Positions 26,729-36,811 are shown, counted from the stretch's first letter. The stretch is 64,000 bases of DNA from Peptoclostridium acidaminophilum DSM 3953 (GCF_000597865.1 NZ_CP007452.1:1619183-1683182), one strand, 5' to 3'. Notes: generated by a model not told the origin, from the sequence alone. Program-made: numbers and translations.

Positions 26729-28972
26729 CTATGCAAGCTCCAGCTTTATATATTCGAGATTTATTGTCTTGACTCCCTTGTTTTCGAAGGCTATCGTGAC
26801 GTTGCTGCCGTCTTTTGAAACTACAGTTCCGCTTCCGAACCTCGGATGGACTATCTTGCTTCCAAGGCTTACGTCGCTGTTGTCGATGCCAGCCTTGGAC
26901 GTGTCGTCCAGTACGCTTTTCGACGAATAAACCCCGAAGCTTGCAGCGTCAAGCGCAAAATTCTGCTTTATGCTCTCATCCATCTTGTTCCTGTTTGACT
27001 TGGCCTGCCTCTTGTCGTTTCTGGCTGCCACGTTGAGGCTTTCAGTAAGATCCTTTGGCAGCTCGTTTATAAACCTGGAGCTGACTCCATAGTTTCTCCT
27101 GCCGTATATTGTCCTCTCGTGAGCATAAGTCATGTAGAGATTCTCCTTGGCCCTTGTTATTCCCACGTAGCAGAGCCTTCTCTCCTCCTCAAGCTGAGTC
27201 TCGTCGAGTATCGCGCGGTTTGTAGGGAATATGCCTTCCTCCATACCCGCAATGAAAACCGTATTGAATTCAAGACCCTTGGCGCTGTGAAGCGTCATGA
27301 GCGAAACATACTCCTCATCGTCGTCCATGGCATCTATGTCTGCAACCAGCGAAATTGACGCCAGGAATGTCTCAAGGTCCTTTTCCTCGCTTATCTGCTC
27401 GAATTCAATTGCGCTTGATATGAACTCCCTGAGGTTTTCAATCCTGGTTTGACTCTCTACAGTGTTCTCAGCCTTGAGCTCCGAAATATAGCCCGTATTT
27501 TCAAGGACCTTCTCAATAAGCTCCGATACGTTCATAACCTCCTTCATTGCCATGAAGGCGCCTATATGCGTAATGAAATCATTCAGCTTCGACTTGCTCC
27601 TTGTGGATACATAGTCGGCGTGCTCCAGTTCAAGCAGCACTGAGTATATGCTGTTTTCCCTCTCAAGCGAAACCTCCTCAAGCTTGTCTAAAGTCTTGGC
27701 CCCTATACCCCTTTTGGGAACGTTTATTATCCTCTTGAGGCTTATGTTGTCCAGAGGGTTTTGTATAAGCCTAAGGTATGCGATTATGTCCTTTATTTCT
27801 TTCCTGTCGTAGAATTTCATGCCCCCGTAGATCTTGTAGGACACATTCTGCCTCATGAGAGCTTCCTCTATCGCCCTCGACTGCGCATTAGTCCTGTAGA
27901 GCACTGCAAAATCGCTGTTGCTCCTTTCATTTTTGTCCACGAGATCCTTTATCTGGCGGGCTATGAAGTCGCCTTCCTCCCTCTCATCTCCAGCCTTGAA
28001 AATCTTTATATGGTCACCGCCGTCCTGTTGTGTCCAAAGGCGCTTTAGCTTTCTTTCCATGTTGTTTTTTATGACATGATTTGCCGAATCGAGTATTACC
28101 GAGGTCGACCTGTAGTTCTGCTCAAGCTTTACTACCGTCGCATCCTCGAACTCCTGCTCGAAATTGAGTATGTTTGATATGTCGGCACCCCTCCAGCCGT
28201 ATATGGACTGGTCGTCATCGCCCACTGCGCAAAGATTCCTGTGGTGCGCGGAAAGGAGGCTTATGAGCTTGTATTGAGCCTTGTTGGTGTCCTGATACTC
28301 GTCCACCATGACATACCTGAACTTCCTCTGGTAGAAATTCAAAACGTCAGGATGGTTTTCGAACAGCTCGACAGTCTTGACTATTATGTCGTCAAAATCA
28401 AGCGCGTTGTTTTCCTTTAGCTTTTTCTGGTATAGCTTGTATATGTCTACTATCTTTGACATTTTGAAATCATCTTTATATATGCCGCCAAACTCTTCCG
28501 GCGTTATGAGCTTGTCCTTGGCGTCTGATATGTGGTTTATTACCATTTTGGGCTCGTACAGCTTTTCGTTTATGTTGAGCTCCTTTATGGTGTCCTTTAG
28601 GAGTATGAGCTGGTCAGCCCTGTCATATATTACAAACGATCTGGCATAGCCGAGTTTTTCTATGTCCCTTCTTAGCATCCTTACGCAGCATGAGTGGAAG
28701 GTGCCTATCCATATGCCATCAGCATTCTCTCCAAGCAGCTTTTCCACCCTTTCCTTCATCTCCCTTGCCGCCTTGTTTGTGAAGGTTATGGCGAGTATGT
28801 TGGATGGAAAAATCTCCCTCGTAGCGAGGATGTAGTGTATCCTGTTTACAAGCACCGTGGTCTTGCCCGAGCCTGCGCCAGCAAGTATCAGCAGTGGACC
28901 CTCCGCTGTCATTACCGCCTTTTTTTGCATTTCGTTGAGATGTGAATATCTTTTTTCTATTTCGCTATTCAT
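26729..28972 (-). CDS. pcrA: ATP-dependent DNA helicase PcrA/UvrD
   Basis: Superfamily 1A 3'-5' helicase for repair, replication restart and plasmid replication. 747 residues with motif I AGAGSGKTTVL, motif II VDEYQDTNKAQY, motif III AVGDDDQSIYGWRGAD, motif IV LEQNYRST, motif V TLHSAKGLEF and motif VI RRLCYVGITRAKENL. The C-terminal tail ends in the PcrA-type RNA-polymerase-interaction fold (GSKIVHPRFGSGTVV). AGGTG precedes ATG 28972. No ligase gene follows in the window. Confidence 0.96.
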   Translation of the reverse strand: MNSEIEKRYSHLNEMQKKAVMTAEGPLLILAGAGSGKTTVLVNRIHYILATREIFPSNILAITFTNKAAREMKERVEKLLGENADGIWIGTFHSCCVRMLRRDIEKLGYARSFVIYDRADQLILLKDTIKELNINEKLYEPKMVINHISDAKDKLITPEEFGGIYKDDFKMSKIVDIYKLYQKKLKENNALDFDDIIVKTVELFENHPDVLNFYQRKFRYVMVDEYQDTNKAQYKLISLLSAHHRNLCAVGDDDQSIYGWRGADISNILNFEQEFEDATVVKLEQNYRSTSVILDSANHVIKNNMERKLKRLWTQQDGGDHIKIFKAGDEREEGDFIARQIKDLVDKNERSNSDFAVLYRTNAQSRAIEEALMRQNVSYKIYGGMKFYDRKEIKDIIAYLRLIQNPLDNISLKRIINVPKRGIGAKTLDKLEEVSLERENSIYSVLLELEHADYVSTRSKSKLNDFITHIGAFMAMKEVMNVSELIEKVLENTGYISELKAENTVESQTRIENLREFISSAIEFEQISEEKDLETFLASISLVADIDAMDDDEEYVSLMTLHSAKGLEFNTVFIAGMEEGIFPTNRAILDETQLEEERRLCYVGITRAKENLYMTYAHERTIYGRRNYGVSSRFINELPKDLTESLNVAARNDKRQAKSNRNKMDESIKQNFALDAASFGVYSSKSVLDDTSKAGIDNSDVSLGSKIVHPRFGSGTVVSKDGSNVTIAFENKGVKTINLEYIKLELA

Positions 28973-29024
28973 CTATGAATCACCTATTTCCGATATATTT
29001 AGACTGCTTTGGCTTTCTAAAAGA

Positions 29025-29050
29025 AAAAAGAGGTGTCTGCCTCTTTTTTT
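29025..29050 (-). terminator. Rho-independent terminator after the nitrilase-family gene
   Basis: Minus-strand stem AAAAAAGAGGCA / TGTCTC-type with AGAGG / CCTCT core closing CAGACA, flanked by T runs on both sides, between the amidase gene and pcrA. Confidence 0.75.
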
Positions 29051-29105
29051 GCACTCCATATATTACATTATACTCTATATTTGATGTCTCGTCCAAGCAT
29101 AGCGC

Positions 29106-29942
29106 TTAGTATTCGCCGCCAGTTTTCTTGTCATGTATGGCGTACAAATCCGTCCTCCTGTGGGCAAGCAGCGGCAGCTCGCTTCTCACTTTATCCACAA
29201 AATCAGTGTCTATCTGGGAATAAAGTATGCATTCCTTCTCGTCCGCCTCAGCAGCAACCTCACCCCAAGGCGTTGTTACCATAGAGTGGCCGTAAGCTGT
29301 GTAGCTGGACTCCATGCTTCTTGCCGGGGATGCCGCCACGAAATATACCTGGTTGTCGAGGGCCCTTGCCCTTGCAGTCAGCTCCCAGTGGGCCGGGCCG
29401 GTTGTCATGTTGAATGCCGCAGGTATTACGACTACCTTTGCGCCGCCTTCCACGGCCATGAGCCTTATAAGCTCCGGGAATCTCATATCGTAGCATATGG
29501 CCACGCCCACATTGCCAAACTCCGTCTCGAATACGGTAATGTCTTCTCCCCTGCCGAGAACGTCCGACTCCTTGAAGGTTATCTTGCCCTTTACGTCTAT
29601 GTCGAAAAGATGAATCTTTCTGTGCCTTCCCAGGAGCTCGCCTTTTCTTCCGAATATGTAGGATGTGTTGTATATGCTCTCGCCGTCTTTTTCGGGTATC
29701 GAGCCGCCAACTATGTATATTCCAAGATCAGAAGCTATTGACGAAAGGAAGTCTGTTGTAGTTCCAGGATAGCTTTCCGCGTATTCCGGAAAATATTTGT
29801 TGTCGTAGGGACAGTTGAACATCTCCGGCAGCACCGCCATGTCGGCTCCGTTTGAGGCCGCTTCTCGCAGCATGCGCTCGGCGGTTTTTATGTTGAGTTC
29901 CTTGCCTTCCGTTACGTTCATCTGGCATATTGCTATTTTCAT
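29106..29942 (-). CDS. Carbon-nitrogen hydrolase, Nit2/omega-amidase-like
   Basis: Nitrilase-superfamily amidase of 278 residues. The catalytic triad is visible: Glu40 (VLPEMFNCPYDN), Lys109 (RHRKIHLFDID) and Cys150 (AICYDMRFPEL). The sequence around the triad is close to omega-amidases (Nit2), which hydrolyse alpha-ketoglutaramate and alpha-ketosuccinamate formed by glutamine and asparagine transaminases. An AAGGAG site precedes ATG 29942. It is followed by a terminator and preceded by zwf 34 bp away. Substrate is inferred from family resemblance. Confidence 0.88.
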   Translation of the reverse strand: MKIAICQMNVTEGKELNIKTAERMLREAASNGADMAVLPEMFNCPYDNKYFPEYAESYPGTTTDFLSSIASDLGIYIVGGSIPEKDGESIYNTSYIFGRKGELLGRHRKIHLFDIDVKGKITFKESDVLGRGEDITVFETEFGNVGVAICYDMRFPELIRLMAVEGGAKVVVIPAAFNMTTGPAHWELTARARALDNQVYFVAASPARSMESSYTAYGHSMVTTPWGEVAAEADEKECILYSQIDTDFVDKVRSELPLLAHRRTDLYAIHDKKTGGEY

Positions 29943-29975
29943 ATTATCAGCTCCTTTTGGCTTTCTACATGCCGA

Positions 29976-31457
29976 TTATTTTCTCGGATTCCCATCACCC
30001 AACCAACGTCTCCCATCTCTCTCAAGCAATCTTTCCGCCTCATTTGGCCCGCTGCTGCCGGCGCTGTAAAAATGCAGGCATTCCTTGCGTTTTTCGCAGG
30101 TGTCAAGTATGTCTTCCACAATTCTCCATGAACTTTCAATTTCATCCCACCCGGCGTAACGTGTGGAGTCGCCCCGAATCGCGTCGTATATAAGCCTTTC
30201 ATAGGTCTCCGGGTTTTTGCTTTTTAGCTCCTGATTCTTGAAGAAGCTCATTTCAAACGGTTCCAGCTTGTCCAGCCTCCCTGGCTTTTTCATATGGAAT
30301 TGAAGCGAAATGCTCTCCTCCGGCAATATATTTATAGAGAGTAGATTTGGCTGCGAGTCCACGAACGCCTCCGCGCCGTATACACTTGAAAGGTTTTTGA
30401 ATTCGACTGCAATATTCAAGAGCTTGTTGTTAAGCCTTTTGCCTGTCCTGACGTATACAGGCACTCCGTTCCACCTGGAATTTTCTACAAACAGCCTGAG
30501 TGCTGCAAAAGTAGCTGTAACAGAATCCTCCGGAACACCTTTTTCGCTCCTGTAGCCTTTTACTCCTTCACTTTTTATGGTTCCTTCCGCATACTGGCCC
30601 AGCACAACATTTTCGCCAATATCTTCCGGAGTCATATTGCATATGCTTTTTATCACCTTGAGCTTTTGTTCCTTAATGTCTTCCGGCGCAAGGCTTACTG
30701 GCGGTTCCATCATAACAAGCGATATCAGCTGTATTATGTGATTTTGCACCATGTCGCGCAGCACCCCACTGCTTTCGTAATATTCCTCCCTACCCTCAAC
30801 CCCAGCCTCCTCCAATATGGAAATCTGTATGTTGTCTATGCAGCTAGAGTTCCACACCTGCTCAAGCATTGAGTTTGAAAATCTCAGGCTGAGTATGTTT
30901 TGAATCATCTCGTTGCCAAGGTAGTGGTCAATCCTGTATATGTCCTCTTCCTCAAAAACACTTCTTATTACAGCATTTAGGCTTCTGGCACTGGCAATAT
31001 CCCTGCCGAAAGGCTTCTCGACAATCAGCCTTCTGAATGAATCCCTGCCATTTGCCAGGCCTGAGTCCCTGAGCTTTTCAACTATCGGGCCGAAAAAATC
31101 GTGGGATGTAGCAAGATAAAAAAGCCTGCCCAGTGGCCTGCCGCATTCTTTTTCTATTTCTGCGAGCTCCGTCTCAAGCTTCCTGTATCCTTCAATATCG
31201 TTGAAATCAAACTGCCTGTACGAAATTATTTTCTCAAACCTCCGCCAGACATCCTCATCATAGCCTAATCTCGAATACCTTGAAATACATTCCCTGACCG
31301 ATTCCTTATATTCGCCTTCAGACCGTATTGACCTTCCTACAGTAACTACTCTGCTCTCCTGTGGAAGATTGTTTTCAAAATAGAGATTATAGATGTCGGG
31401 AATCAGCTTTTTTCTGCCAAGATCCCCCGTTCCGCCGAAAACAACTATTATGCTCAT
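29976..31457 (-). CDS. zwf: Glucose-6-phosphate 1-dehydrogenase
   Basis: First enzyme of the oxidative pentose phosphate pathway, making NADPH. 493 residues with the Rossmann motif VFGGTGDLGRKKLIP at 5-19 (the GxxGDLxxRKL form), VEKPFGRD, and the active-site signature RIDHYLGNEMIQN. GGAGGTG precedes ATG 31457. It stands without 6-phosphogluconolactonase or 6-phosphogluconate dehydrogenase neighbours in this window. The C-terminal sequence matches the family to the end. Confident. Confidence 0.95.
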   Translation of the reverse strand: MSIIVVFGGTGDLGRKKLIPDIYNLYFENNLPQESRVVTVGRSIRSEGEYKESVRECISRYSRLGYDEDVWRRFEKIISYRQFDFNDIEGYRKLETELAEIEKECGRPLGRLFYLATSHDFFGPIVEKLRDSGLANGRDSFRRLIVEKPFGRDIASARSLNAVIRSVFEEEDIYRIDHYLGNEMIQNILSLRFSNSMLEQVWNSSCIDNIQISILEEAGVEGREEYYESSGVLRDMVQNHIIQLISLVMMEPPVSLAPEDIKEQKLKVIKSICNMTPEDIGENVVLGQYAEGTIKSEGVKGYRSEKGVPEDSVTATFAALRLFVENSRWNGVPVYVRTGKRLNNKLLNIAVEFKNLSSVYGAEAFVDSQPNLLSINILPEESISLQFHMKKPGRLDKLEPFEMSFFKNQELKSKNPETYERLIYDAIRGDSTRYAGWDEIESSWRIVEDILDTCEKRKECLHFYSAGSSGPNEAERLLERDGRRWLGDGNPRK

Positions 31458-31559
31458 GCTCCACCTCCAGATACGCTTGACCGCCTAGCGGCCTCCAGGC
31501 ACATACCAAGCCTTGCTTCGAACTCATTTTTCATTTATACCCCAAAAATAAAAAACAAA

Positions 31560-31581
31560 GCCGCCGGAAATTTCCGGCGGC
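31560..31581 (-). terminator. Rho-independent terminator after ileS
   Basis: Perfect 11-bp-arm palindrome GCCGCCGGAAA / TTTCCGGCGGC followed on the minus strand by TTTGTTTTTTATTTTT. Confidence 0.9.
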
Positions 31582-31598
31582 AATTATGCTAATTATTA

Positions 31599-34500
31599 TT
31601 ATATTCTCTCAAGCTTGATGCTTGCGTCGTGGCCGTTGAGGTTTTGAACCTCCATGCCCTCAAGCTCTGCAAATTCTATGGATTCGGCAAGAGTTTCGCT
31701 CATGATGTAATCGCTGTGTACTCCAACCGCCTTTGTTATCTCTTCTCCGGCGTTGTAGAATACCTTTATCTTGTCGAGCATGTCATAGCCGTTTGACTTT
31801 CTCATCTGCTGAACCTTCGATATGAACTCTCTCGCGTAGCCTTCGTCTACAAGCTCCTGAGTAAGGTTTGTATCGAGTATTACAAACAGGTTGTTCTCCA
31901 TTGCCACGTTGAAGCCTTCCTTGGCTGATATTGTAGTGAGCACGTGCTCCTTGCCGAAGCTGAAGCTCTCGCCGTCAAGCTCGACTGCAACGCTCTCGCC
32001 AGCTTCAAGTTTTGGAACTACTACTGAAGCGTCAAGTCCTGCAAGCACTCCCGTGAACGTCTTGACCTTGTTTCCAAGCACCGAGCCTACAACCTTGAAG
32101 TTAGGCTTGAGGCTGAAGTTCATGAAACTGCTGAGGTCTTTTTCGAATATTACTTCCTTTACGTTAAGCTCCTCGCCTATTAGCGGCACTAGGTCGCCTA
32201 TAAGGCTCTCGTATTTTCCGTCTATAAGCACCTTTTGTATAGGCTGGCGAACCTTTATCCTTACAGCCTCTCTTGAAGCCCTGCCCAGAGTTACAAGTCC
32301 TCTTGCTATTTCCATCTTCTCCGCGAGCTTTTCGTCCATAAGCTCTTCCTTGGCTCTTGGATAGTAGCTGGTATGCACCGAAAGCTCTCCCGTAAGGTTC
32401 TTGTATATTTCCTCAGAGATGTATGGAGCTATAGGAGCTGCCAGCTGTGCAAGCTCGACAAGTATTTCGTAGGTCGTGTTGTATACGGCCTTCTTGTCCT
32501 CAGTAAGCTCAGGCTCCCAGAATCTTCTCCTCGACCTTCTTATATACCAGTTTGAAAGGTCTTCGTTTATGAAGTCCTGCACTTTTCTTACTACCTTTGT
32601 AAGGTCGAACACTTCCCACTCAGCCTCTACTTCCTTCTTGAGACTGTTGAATCTTGAAAGTATCCATCTGTCTATTTCAGGTCTTTCGCTGTATTCCACG
32701 AAGAATTCCCTTGCGTCTATGTTGTCAGTGTTTGCGTACAGCGTGAAGAAGTTGTACACGTTCTTGAAAGTTCCAAAGAACTTGCTTTGAACCTCTCTGA
32801 GGCCATCTATGTCAAATTTTGTAGGCGACCATGCCGGAGATACATAAAGCAGGTACCATCTTAGCGCGTCCGCGCCGTATTCGTCAAAAAGCTCGAACGG
32901 ATTTACAGTGTTTCCTCTCGACTTGGACATCTTCTTGCCTTCCTTGTCGAGTATAAGGTCGTTTACAAGAACATTCTTGTAAGGCGCCCTGCCCTTCATG
33001 AACACGGATATCGCAAGCAGCGAGTAGAACCAGCCTCTTGTCTGGTCTATACCCTCGCATATGAAATCCGCAGGGAACAGCTCAGAGTCGAAGTTCTCGG
33101 CATTTTCGAACGGATAGTGGTGCTGAGCGTATGGCATGGCTCCAGAGTCAAACCAGCAGTCTATAACGTCAGCAACTCTTGTCATAGTGCCGCCGCACTT
33201 ATCGCATTTTATATGCACATCGTCAACATACGGTCTGTGAAGCTCTATGGACATGTCTATGTCCTCAACTGCTCTCTCCACAAGCGCTTTTCTGGAACCT
33301 ATGGTTTCAAGCTCGCCGCACTCGCATCTCCATATGTTGAGAGGCGTTCCCCAGTATCTGCTTCTTGAAAGCGCCCAGTCATTCACATTTTCAAGCCAGT
33401 TTCCAAAACGCTTTTCTCCTACATAGCCAGGGAACCAGTTTACCTCGTTGTTGCTCTTTACAAGATTGTCCTTTAGCTTTGTCATCTCTATATACCAGCT
33501 TGGTTTTGCGTAATAAAGCAGAGGAGTTCCGCATCTCCAGCAGTGAGGGTAGTTGTGCTCCATCTTCTCTTTCTTGAAGAGCTTGCCCTCAGCCTTTAGC
33601 CATTTTATTATATCCAGGTTGGCGTCCATTACGAACATGCCCTTCCAAGGAGTCTCAACGAACTGTCCTGTCTCGTCAACAGGCTGAAGCACCGGAAGAT
33701 CATACGCTCTTCCAAGGTTGTAGTCGTCCTCGCCGAACGCGGGAGCCGTGTGTACTATGCCAGTACCGTCCTCTGTAGTTACATAGTCTCCGCAAGTAAC
33801 GAAGAAAGCCTTCTTGTCGGCCTTCACAAAAGGCATCAGCTGCTCGTACTCCATGTACTCAAGGTCCTTGCCCTTAAGCTCCTGCAGAACTTCGAAATCT
33901 TCTCCGACAACCTTCTTTGAAAGGTTCTTTTCAACATAGAACACATTGCCCTGAGCAAGCACCTTAAGATAGGTCTCGTTAGGGTTAACTGTAAGCGCCA
34001 CGTTTGAAGGGAGTGTCCAAGGAGTAGTCGTCCACACAAGGAAATACTCGTCCATGTCTTTTCTCTTGAATGCAACTATTACAGTGTCAGTCTTGACTTC
34101 CTTGTAGCCTTGCGCAACCTCGTGCGATGCAAGTCCTGTTCCGCATCTTGAGCAGTATGGAAGTATCTTGTGGCCTTCGTATATAAGGCCTTCCTTGAAG
34201 AACTTGTCGAGTATGTGCCATTCGCTTTCTATATAGTTGTTGTCTAGTGTTATATACGGATTGTCAAGATCTATAAGGTATGCCATGCGCTCAGTCATCT
34301 CTCTCCACTGCTTTTCGTAAGTGAAAACAGACTCCCTGCATTTTTCGTTGAACTCTTTTATTCCGTACGCCTCTATCTCCTGCTTGCTTGAAAGGTTAAG
34401 CTGCTTTTCAACCTCTATCTCAACAGGAAGTCCGTGAGTGTCCCAGCCAGCCTTTCTCTTAACCTGGTAGCCGCTCATTGTCTTGTATCTGCACACCGAG

Positions 34501-34697
34501 TCCTTAAGAGTCCTGGCCATTACATGGTGTATTCCAGGGTTTCCGTTTGCAGTAGGAGGTCCCTCGTAGAATACGAAAGGAGTTTTGCCCTCCCTTGCCT
34601 TTATGCTTTCGTTTAGTATGTCAACTTCTTTCCAAAACTGTGTTATCTTCTTCTCGGTCTCGTTGACCGTGTTGCACAGCGAATCGAATTTGCTCAT
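31599..34697 (-). CDS. ileS: Isoleucyl-tRNA synthetase
   Basis: Class I aminoacyl-tRNA synthetase of 1032 residues. The HIGH motif appears as PGIHHVMART and the KMSKS motif as KKMSKSRGN. The editing CP1 domain lies between (WTTTPWTLPSN, HTAPAFGEDDY), and the anticodon-binding domain follows the core. Zinc-type cysteine pairs (CSRCG, CWRCG) are present. Its length and eukaryote-like style resemble the long IleRS type linked to mupirocin tolerance in some bacteria; that property is inference. Transcription is governed by the upstream T-box. Confidence 0.96.
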   Translation of the reverse strand: MSKFDSLCNTVNETEKKITQFWKEVDILNESIKAREGKTPFVFYEGPPTANGNPGIHHVMARTLKDSVCRYKTMSGYQVKRKAGWDTHGLPVEIEVEKQLNLSSKQEIEAYGIKEFNEKCRESVFTYEKQWREMTERMAYLIDLDNPYITLDNNYIESEWHILDKFFKEGLIYEGHKILPYCSRCGTGLASHEVAQGYKEVKTDTVIVAFKRKDMDEYFLVWTTTPWTLPSNVALTVNPNETYLKVLAQGNVFYVEKNLSKKVVGEDFEVLQELKGKDLEYMEYEQLMPFVKADKKAFFVTCGDYVTTEDGTGIVHTAPAFGEDDYNLGRAYDLPVLQPVDETGQFVETPWKGMFVMDANLDIIKWLKAEGKLFKKEKMEHNYPHCWRCGTPLLYYAKPSWYIEMTKLKDNLVKSNNEVNWFPGYVGEKRFGNWLENVNDWALSRSRYWGTPLNIWRCECGELETIGSRKALVERAVEDIDMSIELHRPYVDDVHIKCDKCGGTMTRVADVIDCWFDSGAMPYAQHHYPFENAENFDSELFPADFICEGIDQTRGWFYSLLAISVFMKGRAPYKNVLVNDLILDKEGKKMSKSRGNTVNPFELFDEYGADALRWYLLYVSPAWSPTKFDIDGLREVQSKFFGTFKNVYNFFTLYANTDNIDAREFFVEYSERPEIDRWILSRFNSLKKEVEAEWEVFDLTKVVRKVQDFINEDLSNWYIRRSRRRFWEPELTEDKKAVYNTTYEILVELAQLAAPIAPYISEEIYKNLTGELSVHTSYYPRAKEELMDEKLAEKMEIARGLVTLGRASREAVRIKVRQPIQKVLIDGKYESLIGDLVPLIGEELNVKEVIFEKDLSSFMNFSLKPNFKVVGSVLGNKVKTFTGVLAGLDASVVVPKLEAGESVAVELDGESFSFGKEHVLTTISAKEGFNVAMENNLFVILDTNLTQELVDEGYAREFISKVQQMRKSNGYDMLDKIKVFYNAGEEITKAVGVHSDYIMSETLAESIEFAELEGMEVQNLNGHDASIKLERI

Positions 34698-34737
34698 AAA
34701 ATCACCTTTCCTTGTCTAATTTGGTATTGCTGTAAAA

Positions 34738-35012
34738 TAAAAAATCCCAAGCCATAACGACTTGGGACGAATATTCTCGCGGTACCACCCAAATGAACAG
34801 ACCAAACCAAGCATTTTTATAAAATGCGCCTCAAGTCTGACACTTTGTATGGATTTAACGCATCCACTATCGCAAAGGCTTATTCTCATAACGATTTCAG
34901 CCTTCGGGCTCATAGGTGATATTCATGCACTATATGCTGACAGCCTTCCACCGAGCGGCCGCCTCTCTAAAAACATCTTCACTGCACTACTGTCCTAATC
35001 CAAGCCTTTGGT
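34738..35012 (-). ncRNA. T-box leader of ileS
   Basis: On the minus strand the conserved T-box GGGTGGTACCGCG (34779-34791) is followed by a terminator CCCAAG / CTTGGG plus T run (34745-34767). Upstream is a stem I region with AGTA-type and GGCTGTCAGC-like elements and a candidate isoleucine specifier ATC in GAATATCACC. Uncharged tRNA-Ile binding would favour the antiterminator and allow ileS transcription. It fills the 34.7-35.0 kb gap. Confidence 0.9.
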
Positions 35013-35160
35013 TTGTATTTAAAAAACTTTCTTTACCTTTAAATAATATTTAATATCTGTATATTTGTCAAGTAGATAGCTATTCTAATTAATTTATATT
35101 TCAATTTCCGATGTAAACAACAAGTGCTTTGGCGTATCTCGGATTCATAAATAATTTAAT

Positions 35161-36030
35161 TTATTCCACCAGGTTTGGAGGCTCGTCATCTATATCAAAG
35201 CCTTCGATTTCTTCATCATAATTGTAAACCTGCTCTAATCTTAAGGATATCTTGTCATTATTTTTTTCATAATTTCCAACAACTGTACATTTAAAAACAA
35301 CTGTGTCTGAAAGGGGTATTAACTGCTTATTGTCTAACTTGTCATAGGGGTCTTCACCAACCTTATCATTAGACAAACCAAACATATAAACAGTATTTCC
35401 TTCTCTCAATATTACTTTCAATGGATCAGCCACACCACTCAAATCCTTACCCTTTTTAAACATGATTGTTCCATCTTCTATGTTTACTTTAATACTGTTA
35501 GATGATATGGTCAGATCATCATTGTGTATCCTTTCCTTATCACCAGGACTAACGTGATCCCAACCCGAAAGAATTTCGTCTTCATCTTCCTCGTCATAAT
35601 TATCCAGGTTTATAAAAGGCAATGCCTCTCCATCCCAATCATTATTTTTTGCAACCGCACGCGCCGACACGTCAGTTTGCGTCAATCCCAAAATTTTAGC
35701 AAAAGTATATTGTACTGTTCTTGTGCAGACAACCTCAATTTTTTTTGAATCCCCATCATACGGAGTTGTAGGCATAATTTCTGATGATTCCACTTCGTTT
35801 AATCCAGCATAGGATATTGCTGTACTTTTAGCAGTGGCTGCACTTGGCAAATCATGAGCTCCAGCCAAAGCAGCCGCGTCAGCGACACTTTGAAGCTTCG
35901 ACTTGGTGTAAGCAATCATACCTACATCAACAGCCAAGGCTGAAAATCCAAGAAGAACCGTACTCATCAAAGCTAACATCACCAGAGCTATCCCGTCTTT
36001 ATTTTTCAAGATTTTTATGAACTTTTTCAC
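35161..36030 (-). CDS. TadG-like pilus/secretion-associated protein
   Basis: A 289-residue protein with a Tad-type N-terminus: KNKDGIALVMLALMSTVLLGFSALAVDVG membrane segment, then the YTKSKLQSVADAAALAGA motif that defines the TadG/DUF2134 family. The remainder is an extracytoplasmic domain with a very acidic patch (DNYDEEDEDEI). The start is GTG 36030, 8 bases after GGAGG. It stands 4 kb away from the main Tad operon and on the same strand, with its own leader. Role as minor pilus component is inferred from the family. Confidence 0.8.
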   Translation of the reverse strand: MKKFIKILKNKDGIALVMLALMSTVLLGFSALAVDVGMIAYTKSKLQSVADAAALAGAHDLPSAATAKSTAISYAGLNEVESSEIMPTTPYDGDSKKIEVVCTRTVQYTFAKILGLTQTDVSARAVAKNNDWDGEALPFINLDNYDEEDEDEILSGWDHVSPGDKERIHNDDLTISSNSIKVNIEDGTIMFKKGKDLSGVADPLKVILREGNTVYMFGLSNDKVGEDPYDKLDNKQLIPLSDTVVFKCTVVGNYEKNNDKISLRLEQVYNYDEEIEGFDIDDEPPNLVE

Positions 36031-36253
36031 TCAAACAACCTCCTTTTATGCTTTTAGCCATAGGCTTACAACCTAGTAAACAGCCGAAATGATTTTCTAT
36101 TAATTAAGGCTTTTTAAGATAAGATTATTCTTTTTGTTTTATACCCAGTGTGCTTTCTTTTATAGCTAAAATCCAACTGAATATTTTCCATATCAACTCA
36201 GTACCGAGAACTTATATGGATTAATTATTTGGCTATATGGGTATATTTATTAT

Positions 36254-36281
36254 TGAACAATGTTCATTTGCTTTTTCTGTA
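36254..36281 (+). promoter_or_regulatory. Candidate promoter and palindromic operator of the hsp20 gene
   Basis: A perfect inverted repeat TGAACA-A-TGTTCA at 36254-36266 overlaps a TTGAAC -35-like hexamer, with a weak TGTAAA-type -10 near 36278. It lies 38 bp before the ATG of the small heat-shock gene. The sequence is not a CIRCE element. The regulator is unknown. Confidence 0.4.
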
Positions 36282-36303
36282 AATTTATCGAAGGGGTGAT
36301 TCT

Positions 36304-36738
36304 ATGAACTGGCTTACACCGCTTGACAAGAGAAGGGATAGCCTTAGAAAGTATATCGACGAAATGCTTGGCGACGATTTCCTCAAGCTTCCTGCAAAAG
36401 ACTTCTTTCCAGAGACTAGAATGAGAACAGATATAAGGGAAACCGACAAGGAGTATGTACTAGAAGCTGAGCTTCCGGGATTCCAAAAGGAAGAGATAAA
36501 AATAAACGTAAAAGACAACTACCTTATTATATCTGCAGAGAAAAAGGAAGAGATTGAAGAAAAAACCGAGGATTATATAAGAAAAGAAAGAAGCTATGGC
36601 AGCCTAAAGCGTTCCTTCTATCTTGAAAATATTAAAGAAGGCGATATAAAAGCAAAATTTGACAACGGCATTTTAACTGTTGTCCTTCCAAAGTCAGAGG
36701 AAATTAAAAAAGAAGAAAAAATCATCGATATTGAATAA
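36304..36738 (+). CDS. Small heat-shock protein, Hsp20/alpha-crystallin family
   Basis: ATP-independent holdase chaperone that protects unfolding proteins. 144 residues: a short N-terminal arm (WLTPLDKRRDSLRKYIDEML), an alpha-crystallin domain from about 40 to 130 (RTDIRETDKEYVLEAELPGF, GSLKRSFYLE, then AKFDNGILTVVLPK containing the GxLxxxxPK signature), and a short acidic tail. GAAGGGGTG precedes ATG 36304. It is monocistronic, with a palindrome in the promoter and a bidirectional terminator downstream. Confidence 0.95.
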   Translation: MNWLTPLDKRRDSLRKYIDEMLGDDFLKLPAKDFFPETRMRTDIRETDKEYVLEAELPGFQKEEIKINVKDNYLIISAEKKEEIEEKTEDYIRKERSYGSLKRSFYLENIKEGDIKAKFDNGILTVVLPKSEEIKKEEKIIDIE

Positions 36739-36746
36739 ACCACTTT

Positions 36747-36782
36747 AAAACGGCTGTTGCGCATATATGCAACAGCCGTTTT
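36747..36782. terminator. Bidirectional terminator after hsp20
   Basis: Perfect stem AAAACGGCTGTTGC / GCAACAGCCGTTTT closing ATATAT-containing loop, with T run on the plus strand and A run on the other side; it also serves the convergent gene at 36812. Confidence 0.9.
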
Positions 36783-36811
36783 ATGTTTTCAATATGTTTC
36801 CAATGAATGTT

